Program-made: the position numbers and the translations under genes
From: Maricaulaceae bacterium EIL42A08
GTDB lineage: Bacteria; Pseudomonadota; Alphaproteobacteria; Caulobacterales; Maricaulaceae
Reading direction: 5' to 3'
Assembly (NCBI GenBank): GCA_024178355.1
Contig: JAMZNZ010000002.1
Coordinates: 1 to 64,000, forward strand
DNA: 64,000 nt
The notes under the pieces: model-generated
What the model was told of the DNA's origin: nothing
Databases searched by the model: none
The model's input: the letters and a program-made list of their open reading frames with translations, nothing else
In this document: positions 15,491-22,490 of the stretch, piece after piece
How positions within the stretch are numbered: the first letter of the stretch is position 1
Layout: the number at the start of each line of letters is the position of its first letter

Positions 15491-16396
15491 GTGCTACAGC
15501 CTGCCCGCTGGGACAAGCTTGGCCTTGTGATTGAACCCGATGCTTCGCTGTGGTGGAGCCGGACGCACGCCATGCTTCCGACGCCGGAGCATGTGGAGGG
15601 CTCACTCTGGCGAGTTTACCAGTCGGGGCGGAATGATCAAAACCAGTCCCATGTGGGTTGGGCCCTGATTGATCTGGAGCAGCCAGACCGTGTGATTGAG
15701 CGCAGCGCGGAGCCTGTGCTGACGCCCGGCCCGCTTGGCGCGTTTGACGATAATGGCGTGCTGCCCAGTTGCATCGTGCAAGACGATGACGAGACGCTTC
15801 TCTATTATATCGGTTTCAAACCGGGCGGTACGACACGCATGGATCTCTATGGCGGCCTTGCGTCACGCCGGGGCGATAGTGCCCCGTTTGTGCGGGTGAA
15901 CCGGGCACCGATAATCGAGCGGTGCAACGTCAATCCCTACATCAATACAGCCCCCTGGGTGGTTCGCAATGGGGCCGACTGGCGGATGTATTATGTGGCG
16001 GGCACCGAATGGGTGCATCCCGATCTGCCCCGCTACAATATCCAGATCGCGACCTCGAAGGACGGTCGCACATGGCAGCGAGATGGCCGTGTTGCCATCG
16101 ACTTCGCGCCCGGTGAGAACGCGCTGGCGCGCCCGTACGTCTACCACGACGGCAAGCGCTGGGTTATGTGGTTTGCATCCAAAGGAAATGCCTATCGCGC
16201 TCGCTGGGCATGGAGCGATGATGGTCTGAACTGGGCCCGTGAGGAGGCTGGACCGGGGCTCGAACCCACCGAAGGCGGCCCTGATAGCGGGATGCTGGAG
16301 TACTTCATTGTATTGCCGCACAAGGGTAAGCGCGTGGTGCTCTATAACGGCGACGATTACGGGCGCGGCGGTGTCTGCGCGGCGGTGGAGCGATGA
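15491..16396 (+). CDS. Glycosidase-like beta-propeller protein of the Pse operon
   Basis: A 301-residue soluble protein with the look of a five-bladed propeller of the GH43/GH32/GH130 type. Repeated blade motifs include SRTHAMLPTP, YYIGFKPGGTTRMDLYGGLA, YNIQIATSKDGRTWQRDG and YRARWAWSDDGLNWAREE. GTG at 15491, four bases after the stop of the previous gene, is the likely start; the longer frame would run inside that gene. I do not see a secretion signal. Similar proteins occur in polysaccharide clusters with uncertain roles. A sugar-binding or tailoring role for the flagellin glycan is inferred from the operon only. Confidence 0.7.
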   Translation: MLQPARWDKLGLVIEPDASLWWSRTHAMLPTPEHVEGSLWRVYQSGRNDQNQSHVGWALIDLEQPDRVIERSAEPVLTPGPLGAFDDNGVLPSCIVQDDDETLLYYIGFKPGGTTRMDLYGGLASRRGDSAPFVRVNRAPIIERCNVNPYINTAPWVVRNGADWRMYYVAGTEWVHPDLPRYNIQIATSKDGRTWQRDGRVAIDFAPGENALARPYVYHDGKRWVMWFASKGNAYRARWAWSDDGLNWAREEAGPGLEPTEGGPDSGMLEYFIVLPHKGKRVVLYNGDDYGRGGVCAAVER

Positions 16397-17133
16397 GCGC
16401 GATGCCCGATAGTCAGGCTCAGCCGCGGTCGCTGGCGATCATGCAGCCAACCTTCCTGCCCTGGGTCGGGTATTTTGCTCTGATGGACCGCGTGGACCGC
16501 TTTGTGTTTCTGGACGATGTCCAGTTTGACAAGCGCAGCTGGCAACAACGTAATCGTATCAAGACGGCCAATGGTCCGCTCTGGCTCACAGTTCCAGTCC
16601 TCACCAAAGGGCGGCGCGATCAATCCATTTTTGAGGCTCAGATCCAGCCGGAGGCGCGCTTTGGCGAGGCCGCACTTAAAACGCTGGAACATGCCTATGC
16701 GAGGGCTGAGTATTTCGCGCCGGTCATGGATCGTATTGCGCCTGTCTTTACCAATGCAGGCGAAGGCCTCTGCAATCTGAATATCAGCCTTATCCAATCG
16801 ATTTGCGACTTGATCGGGTTGCCGGCTGAAACCGTGCGAAGTTCTTCGACACCGGTCAATTCCACCAAGGCCCAGCGTCTTGCGGACCTCTGCGTTGCCC
16901 ATGGAGCCACCGATTACATCTCCCCGCCGGGCTCCAGGGACTATTTGGATGGCGATGAGGCGCTTGAGCAGGCCGGTGTTTCGCTTCATTATTTCGCGTA
17001 TGAACATCCGCAGTGGCCACAGCTCCATGGTGAGTTTCAGCCCTATATGAGTGCGCTTGATCTTGTGATGAATGCTCTGCCGGATGCGCTGGAAATTCTG
17101 CGCTCCGGGCACAGACCCGAGGTGGCAGTGTGA
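16393..17133 (+). CDS. WbqC family protein
   Basis: A 246-residue protein with the WbqC family signature LAIMQPTFLPWVGYFALMD, then FLDDVQFDKRSWQQRNRIK and a C-terminal FQPYMSALDLVMN. WbqC proteins sit in O-antigen and nonulosonic acid clusters; their reaction is not well established, and acyl or amino transfer to sugar nucleotides has been suggested. Here it overlaps both neighbours by 4 bp (ATGA and GTGA), so it is made with the Pse enzymes. It could add a further substituent to the flagellin sugar. Confidence 0.85.
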   Translation: MSAMPDSQAQPRSLAIMQPTFLPWVGYFALMDRVDRFVFLDDVQFDKRSWQQRNRIKTANGPLWLTVPVLTKGRRDQSIFEAQIQPEARFGEAALKTLEHAYARAEYFAPVMDRIAPVFTNAGEGLCNLNISLIQSICDLIGLPAETVRSSSTPVNSTKAQRLADLCVAHGATDYISPPGSRDYLDGDEALEQAGVSLHYFAYEHPQWPQLHGEFQPYMSALDLVMNALPDALEILRSGHRPEVAV

Positions 17134-17831
17134 GCGCATTGTGTGTGATCCCGGCGCGCGGCGGTTCTAAACGCATTCCGCGCAAGAATGTGCGCGAGTT
17201 TGCTGGAAAGCCCATGCTGGCTCATGCACTGGAGGCAGCGCTGGAAAGTGGTGTCTTTGAGCGGGTCCACGTCTCTACAGATGATCCTGAGATCGCTGAC
17301 ATCGCGACGCGTTATGGCGCGGCGCCAGCCTTCTTGCGCGATCCTGACCTCGCAGATGACTACACCCCGATCCGCGATGTGGTGCGTACAGACTGGCAAC
17401 GCTTTGCCAATGAGGGCGAGCGTTTTGATGACATCGCGCTCATCTATGCCACGGCGGCCCTGCTTGATGCAAAAACTGTCAGCACGGCTTTCAAGGCCTA
17501 TCGTGAAAACCGCAGCACGCCGCTTCTGGCTGTTGTGCCCGCTGGAACGCCGCTGGAGCGCTTTATGAAGATTGAGGGCGATGCTCTTACTCCGGCGCTA
17601 CCGGCTGACCGTTTTGCCAATCGCACCCAGGATTTAACGCCGGTCTATCGAGACGCCGGTGCTATGGGTGTATTCAGCGCCGAGACGCTGGCGATGAACA
17701 CCGATGGTGCCGCCGCGCTCGCCTTCAGACCCTACGTGCTGTCGGTGTTTCGTGCGGTCGATATCGATACTGAAGACGACTGGCGTCACGCTGAGATCAT
17801 CAAGGCGGGCCTTGCTGCCACAGGAGGATAA
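17130..17831 (+). CDS. pseF: Pseudaminic acid cytidylyltransferase
   Basis: A 233-residue CMP-sugar synthetase. The signature CVIPARGGSKRIPRKNVREF binds CTP. VHVSTDDPEIADIATRYGA and the C-terminal DIDTEDDWRHAEI carry metal- and sugar-binding acids. PseF activates pseudaminic acid with CTP to CMP-Pse, the donor for flagellin glycosylation. The length and the short insert after ALIYATAALL fit PseF. Start GTG at 17130 overlaps the previous stop (GTGA). Confidence 0.92.
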   Translation: MSALCVIPARGGSKRIPRKNVREFAGKPMLAHALEAALESGVFERVHVSTDDPEIADIATRYGAAPAFLRDPDLADDYTPIRDVVRTDWQRFANEGERFDDIALIYATAALLDAKTVSTAFKAYRENRSTPLLAVVPAGTPLERFMKIEGDALTPALPADRFANRTQDLTPVYRDAGAMGVFSAETLAMNTDGAAALAFRPYVLSVFRAVDIDTEDDWRHAEIIKAGLAATGG

Positions 17832-17834
17832 GTC

Positions 17835-18458
17835 ATGAGCTACCGCACCGATCAGGAGGCCTTCTGGGCTGGTGAATTCGGCGATGCATATCGGGAGCGC
17901 TGTGCGTTGACCGATGATCTGGTCGCGGCACGCACCGCCTGCATGGCCCGGATGCTCAAGCACGCCGCTCCGATTGAGAGCGCCTTTGAGGTGGGCTGCA
18001 ATATCGGGCTCAACCTGGTGGCCATGAAACGCGTTTCACCGGCAACAACGCTGGAAGCCATCGAGCTGAACACTGAAAGCGCAAAAGCGGCCAATTTGCT
18101 TGGCATTGCAGAGGTCGAGAATGCATCGGTCATCGGGTATGAGCCGAAGAAGACCTATGATCTATCCATGATTTGCGGCGTGCTGATCCATCTGGATCCA
18201 TCGGTCCTGCCAGAGGTCTATGACACCCTGTTTGCTCTGAGCCACCGCCATATCCTGTTGTTTGAGTATTACAATCCAACTCCGGTGGAGGTGAATTATC
18301 GAGGCCACAGCGCTCGCTTGTTCAAGCGGGATTTTGCCGGTGAGATGCTTGATCGGTTTGGCGACCAGCTGAAGCTGGTGGACTACGGCTTCTTCTATCA
18401 CCGCGACCCGATTGCCAGGTCCGATGACGGCACCTTCTTTCTTCTGGAAAAGCGCTAG
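17835..18458 (+). CDS. Pseudaminic acid biosynthesis-associated methylase
   Basis: A 207-residue SAM-dependent methyltransferase. It starts TDQEAFWAGEFGDAYRERC and has the SAM-binding motif FEVGCNIGLNLVAMKR, then MICGVLIHLDPSVLPEVYDT. This is the family of small methylases found beside Pse genes, thought to methylate the nonulosonic acid or a precursor. It is the last gene of the + operon, three bases after pseF, and its stop overlaps the end of the facing methyltransferase gene by 4 bp. Confidence 0.88.
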   Translation: MSYRTDQEAFWAGEFGDAYRERCALTDDLVAARTACMARMLKHAAPIESAFEVGCNIGLNLVAMKRVSPATTLEAIELNTESAKAANLLGIAEVENASVIGYEPKKTYDLSMICGVLIHLDPSVLPEVYDTLFALSHRHILLFEYYNPTPVEVNYRGHSARLFKRDFAGEMLDRFGDQLKLVDYGFFYHRDPIARSDDGTFFLLEKR

Positions 18459-19627
18459 GCGATCTTTTCGCCGGTCACAGCGTCGATGACGGCCAGCGCC
18501 GGGGCAGGGCGCTTGGCGATTTCTGCGGCGATCTGGGCATTCCAGTTTGGTGAGCACACCAGGAATATGGCGTCCACCACGTCGGCGCGGTCATTAGGGT
18601 GAGCAATTGCGGGGTCGAGGTCTGCAAAGCTTTTGCCCAGCTTGCTGTCTGATTTGTCCAGCACTTCGACATGGTCGAAATGCTCGGGCAGCAGATGTGC
18701 AGCCCGCTCGGCATATTCATTGGCTCCCCATATGAAGACGGGTGTCTCGCGACCGTGCGCGCACTCGATAGCGCAGGCTACGGCTTTGCGACTGGCCGCT
18801 GCACGTGCCTCACGGGCAGATTTGGCCTTGTCATAGGCCTCAAGCGCGTGATTGAGTGCGCCCACCTCAACGGCCAGCTGGCGCGGCTTTGCGGTGTGGC
18901 GTGCCACTGCGGCCTGGCCATAGCCCATGGTCGCAGGGGGGGTGTCGATCAGTTCGAACCCGCAAACAGCCAGTAGCCGCTTCAGGCTCTCGGGTGTGAA
19001 ATGGAGCAGGTGCTCCATGTTCAACGAGTCTTCGGGGTGGGTCGTGTAGTTGGGAACCTCAACGATCAGGATACCACCAGGTTTGAGATAGCTCGCCAGT
19101 TCGGCCAACCACTCACGCGGCGCGATCACATGTTCCAGGACATAATAGGCAACTACCGCGTCAGCGCTGGCTACAGGGCGGCCCGTCTCGCCCTTTCCGG
19201 CGAAGCCTTTGGCCACGTCGCGCGCTTCATCTGCCTCGTTGGGGTCAAAGCCAAAGGCGTCAAAACCGTTGTCTCTCAAGATTGTAGTGAAGGCTCCATC
19301 ATTGGCACCGACCTCAACAATCTGGCCTCCTGCCGGAACATGGCTGGCAACCGTGGCGGCGCGCGCTTCGGCGTCGAAATGGGTTTCTCCGCCGCGATGG
19401 CCGATATGCGCGTCGCGGTAATAGTCCATCAGGAAGGCCTCGTCGGGGCGCTTGCCGGCAAAGACAAACCCGCATTCGCGGCAGGCCATGTCCTGAAAGT
19501 CCATCGCAAAGCGGCGGGTGCGTCCGGCGACAACATAGTGGCGCTCGCCCAAGAGCTCGTGGTCCTGCGCTCCGCAGATATCACAGGCCGCGTGCGTCCA
19601 GTGGCCGCTCTTTAAATCATCAGCCAT
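18455..19627 (-). CDS. SAM methyltransferase with zinc-binding N-terminus (sugar C-methyltransferase type)
   Basis: A 390-residue three-part protein. Residues 10-60 hold two cysteine pairs (CDICG and CRECG) for zinc. Residues about 95-200 are the SAM domain (QIVEVGANDGAFTTILRDNG, then YYVLEHVIAP). The C-terminal third is a Rossmann-like domain (FIWGANEYAERAAHLLPEHF). This is the arrangement of deoxysugar C-methyltransferases such as TylC3 and NovU relatives, so the substrate is probably a nucleotide sugar. ATG at 19627 overlaps the upstream stop by 8 bp. It ends the minus-strand operon pseB-dioxygenase-methyltransferase. Confidence 0.8.
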   Translation of the reverse strand: MADDLKSGHWTHAACDICGAQDHELLGERHYVVAGRTRRFAMDFQDMACRECGFVFAGKRPDEAFLMDYYRDAHIGHRGGETHFDAEARAATVASHVPAGGQIVEVGANDGAFTTILRDNGFDAFGFDPNEADEARDVAKGFAGKGETGRPVASADAVVAYYVLEHVIAPREWLAELASYLKPGGILIVEVPNYTTHPEDSLNMEHLLHFTPESLKRLLAVCGFELIDTPPATMGYGQAAVARHTAKPRQLAVEVGALNHALEAYDKAKSAREARAAASRKAVACAIECAHGRETPVFIWGANEYAERAAHLLPEHFDHVEVLDKSDSKLGKSFADLDPAIAHPNDRADVVDAIFLVCSPNWNAQIAAEIAKRPAPALAVIDAVTGEKIA

Positions 19628-20426
19628 TGGAATATCCCCAGCGTTCAAGAAGCTCTGCCTGCCGGGTCAGGACATGCCGAGAGAGAGACGGCGTGAAGGT
19701 CGATGTCAGGTGGCTGGCCGTGGCCAGATCGTTGTAGCGAAGCTGAAGGGTCACCCGGACCTTGTCTGAGCTGTTATGACCACTGCGATGAATCAGGCGC
19801 TGATCAAAGAGTATGGCTTCGTCCCGGCCGGGCAGGGCCGCTACAGCGTCTGAAGCGTCGATTTCCTCGGCGCATTCAAACCACTCATGCCCCGCCTCGT
19901 ACGGTTTGAAAGCGACCAGATCGCGTTTGTGACTGCCGGGCAGCAGCTCAACCGCACCCATGTTATCTTCCAGCGGACCCAGCGCCATCCAGATCACGAC
20001 CGCTCGGTCGCTCAAGAGGGAGTACCAGTAGTCCTGATGAAGCGGGGTTGTGAAGCGAACATCGCCGGGCCGATCAAGCCGGACCAGAGGGTTGGTCCTG
20101 GCCACCGGGCGTTCAAGGCCCGCCGCTTTGGCGGCGTCTAGAAACACGGGCGCGTTAATCAGTGCGATCACCTCAGGCAAGGTGGGGAACACCTCATAGC
20201 AGGCCCGCGTGGCGGCTTGATCGGTTTCTTGCGCACACATCGCGGCTAGCTGATGGCCACGCGTGGCTTCGTCGGGCGCGTTCGCTCCCATCACACGCTT
20301 CGCAATATGCTTTGCGGTATCGAGCATGGCCGCTTCGGCCCTTGCTTTGGCCGCGGCGACTTCAGGGGCGCGGATACAGGCGTGTCCGTTGGCCTCAAAC
20401 GCTTCTGTATCAAGCGCCATGGTCAT
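19620..20426 (-). CDS. Phytanoyl-CoA dioxygenase family protein
   Basis: A 268-residue Fe(II)/2-oxoglutarate oxygenase. The metal-binding H-x-D is in TTPLHQDYWYS. The distal histidine is in DQRLIHRSGHNSSDKVRVTL, and the following arginine would bind 2-oxoglutarate. GPLEDNMGAVELLPGSHKRD is typical of the PhyH family. ATG at 20426 overlaps the pseB stop (ATGA), so pseB and this gene are translationally coupled. Members in sugar clusters hydroxylate or oxidise a sugar; that role here is inferred. Confidence 0.82.
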   Translation of the reverse strand: MTMALDTEAFEANGHACIRAPEVAAAKARAEAAMLDTAKHIAKRVMGANAPDEATRGHQLAAMCAQETDQAATRACYEVFPTLPEVIALINAPVFLDAAKAAGLERPVARTNPLVRLDRPGDVRFTTPLHQDYWYSLLSDRAVVIWMALGPLEDNMGAVELLPGSHKRDLVAFKPYEAGHEWFECAEEIDASDAVAALPGRDEAILFDQRLIHRSGHNSSDKVRVTLQLRYNDLATASHLTSTFTPSLSRHVLTRQAELLERWGYSNG

Positions 20427-21499
20427 GCCGTCAGGCGGTTTTGCAGCATGGCGTGCAGGGCACGCGCATCCAGTCGTTCCGGATTGGAGTTCGAAGCATA
20501 GCTGAAGCCCTCGGGCACCGGCGTCGCGCCGTCTTCCAGCCATGCATCGCGGTGGCGCGGATCATGGGCTGGCAGGATGATATAGCGGTCCGACAGTTCC
20601 AGCGTGGCGCGGGCATCATCTTCGGGCACCATAACTTCATGCAGCTTTTCGCCAGGCCGGATGCCAATGATCTTGTGGGGCAGCTGCGGGGCGAGGGATT
20701 TGGCCAGGTCTACCGTCGACATGGACGGGATCTTCGGCACGAAGGTCTCACCGCCTTTGGCCGATGCCAGCGAGGACAGCACAAAATTCACGCCCTGCTG
20801 TAAGGTGATCCAGAAGCGGGTCATGCGCTCATCGGTGATGGGCAGGTGGTCTGCCCCTTCAGCGATGAGCTTTTTAAAGAATGGCACGACTGAGCCGCGG
20901 CTGCCGACGACATTGCCGTAACGGACAACTGAAAACACCGGTCCGTCCTGACCGCCCATTGCCGAGGCGGCTGAGAAAATCTTGTCCGACGCCAGCTTGG
21001 ACGCGCCATAGAGATTGATCGGGCTGGCAGCCTTGTCGGTGGACAGGGCGCAGACATGCTTCACCTGGCGTTTGATCGCGGCGGTCACCACATTCTGCGC
21101 CCCGATGACATTGGTCTTGATGCATTCAAACGGATTGTATTCGGCAATCGGAACATGCTTCAGCGCGGCCGCGTGGACTACGACGTCCACACCTCGCATG
21201 GCCAGGTCTAGACGGGCTTCATCGCGTACATCACCTATGAAATAGCGCAGGCAGGGATGCTCGACCGGGCTGAAACGTTGAGCCATTTCATACTGTTTAA
21301 GCTCATCGCGGGAGAAGATGATGACCTTGCGTGGCTGGTATTCAGCCAGGATGGTTTCCACCAGCTTCATGCCGAATGATCCGGTGCCACCGGTGATCAG
21401 GATGACCTTGCCATCCAGATTGATGCGCGGCTCGGTAAAATCGCGACCGAGGAACAGGCTTTCGACACTGTCTGCCGTATCTGGTGAGCTCGTGGACAT
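20423..21499 (-). CDS. pseB: UDP-GlcNAc 4,6-dehydratase/5-epimerase (pseudaminic acid step 1)
   Basis: A 358-residue short-chain dehydrogenase-like enzyme. The NAD(P) motif is ILITGGTGSFG near residue 35. The active site is in LSTDKAASPINLYGASKLAS, with the D-K pair and Y-x3-K of PseB/FlaA1. RYGNVVGSRGSVVPFF follows. ATG at 21499 sits behind GGAGAAAA; an upstream frame adds 14 unconserved residues. It is the first enzyme of the pathway, yet it lies on the opposite strand from the other Pse genes and leads its own three-gene operon. Confidence 0.93.
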   Translation of the reverse strand: MSTSSPDTADSVESLFLGRDFTEPRINLDGKVILITGGTGSFGMKLVETILAEYQPRKVIIFSRDELKQYEMAQRFSPVEHPCLRYFIGDVRDEARLDLAMRGVDVVVHAAALKHVPIAEYNPFECIKTNVIGAQNVVTAAIKRQVKHVCALSTDKAASPINLYGASKLASDKIFSAASAMGGQDGPVFSVVRYGNVVGSRGSVVPFFKKLIAEGADHLPITDERMTRFWITLQQGVNFVLSSLASAKGGETFVPKIPSMSTVDLAKSLAPQLPHKIIGIRPGEKLHEVMVPEDDARATLELSDRYIILPAHDPRHRDAWLEDGATPVPEGFSYASNSNPERLDARALHAMLQNRLTA

Positions 21500-21554
21500 C
21501 GCGATTTTCTCCGTTGGCGATTCGCCGTGTGAGCTTAGCATTTCGCGGGTCCGG

Positions 21555-21569
21555 TTAACGCGGTGTTAG
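21555..21569. promoter_or_regulatory. CtrA-like site, TTAA-N7-TTAG
   Basis: TTAA, seven bases and TTAG (one mismatch to TTAA-N7-TTAA) lies between the divergent pseB and SpsF-like genes. The position suits control of either gene. Confidence 0.3.
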
Positions 21570-21621
21570 CCTGTGTAAACGAAGATTCATCCTATCTGGT
21601 TTGCGCGAAGGGTGTGCAGGC

Positions 21622-22395
21622 ATGACAACCGCTTTGTTGATCGAAACGCGCCGTAGCGCCCACGCCAATATTCTCCTTCAAAGTGTCGGTGGGCGAAGTG
21701 GTCTGGCCCGCTGTCTACACCGGGCTGCCCGGGTGCCGGGAGCCGGGGTTCTGATAGTCACCATTCCTGAAGGTGAAGCCGGTGATGCGCTTGTCCTTGA
21801 GGCCCGCGCAAACGGTGCGGTCGTGGTTCGCGGGGGGGCAGATGGCCTTGCCCGTGCGGTAACCGCGGTGCGCACAGTGGAGGCCAGCCGGATCATTTCG
21901 CTGAAAGCCGATCAGCCTTTCTTTGATCCGACGCTGGCGATGGGCGTTGCCGGATTATTATCCGACGCCAATGCGGACTTTGCCTGCAACACCATGCCTG
22001 CAGGTTTCCCGGACGGCCTGGACTGCGCGGCGTTTTCAGCCCGGCTTCTGTTTGAAGCCGATGCCAAGGCCCGAAGGGCGGAACAGCGTGCAGGTGCAAC
22101 CGCGTGGATGAGGGCCCATCCGGGCCTGGTGAAAGCCAACCTCAATGGGCCGGGCGGTGGAATGGAGAATCTGCGCTGGCGCTTGTCCAGCCTGGCGGAC
22201 CTGAACTTTGCTGAAGCCGTGTTTGAGGCCGTGGGCGAGCGAGCGGCGGATATGAGCGCGGCTGAATTGGCGGGGCTATGCCTGCGCCGCCCTGATCTGG
22301 TTGAGCTGAATGCCGGTGCGATCAATGCAAAGCGTCACGGCGGCGAAACGGCAAGCCTGCAAAGCCGTCCGGTGCGTCTGGGCCTTGCCGCGTAG
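21622..22395 (+). CDS. SpsF-like nucleotidyltransferase, probably inactive
   Basis: A 257-residue protein related to the SpsF/cytidylyltransferase family. The middle part fits (RIISLKADQPFFDPTLAMG, FACNTMPAGFPDGLDCAAFS, LRWRLSSLADLNFAEAVFEA). However, the N-terminal nucleotide loop, normally ARxxSxRLPGK, reads IETRRSAHANILLQSVGG, with no conserved lysine. The final acidic metal site is also weak. I infer loss of catalysis or a changed substrate. ATG at 21622 is preceded by a poor RBS. It is divergent from pseB and upstream of the FlaEY-like gene. Confidence 0.7.
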   Translation: MTTALLIETRRSAHANILLQSVGGRSGLARCLHRAARVPGAGVLIVTIPEGEAGDALVLEARANGAVVVRGGADGLARAVTAVRTVEASRIISLKADQPFFDPTLAMGVAGLLSDANADFACNTMPAGFPDGLDCAAFSARLLFEADAKARRAEQRAGATAWMRAHPGLVKANLNGPGGGMENLRWRLSSLADLNFAEAVFEAVGERAADMSAAELAGLCLRRPDLVELNAGAINAKRHGGETASLQSRPVRLGLAA

Positions 22396-22490
22396 AGGTC
22401 GCATTTACCTCAAATCCTAACGCTTTATTTGCGCCTTCAAGCGCAATCTGATTGGTGACGAACTCCGTCTGATTCGAAGGATTGGCGTTT

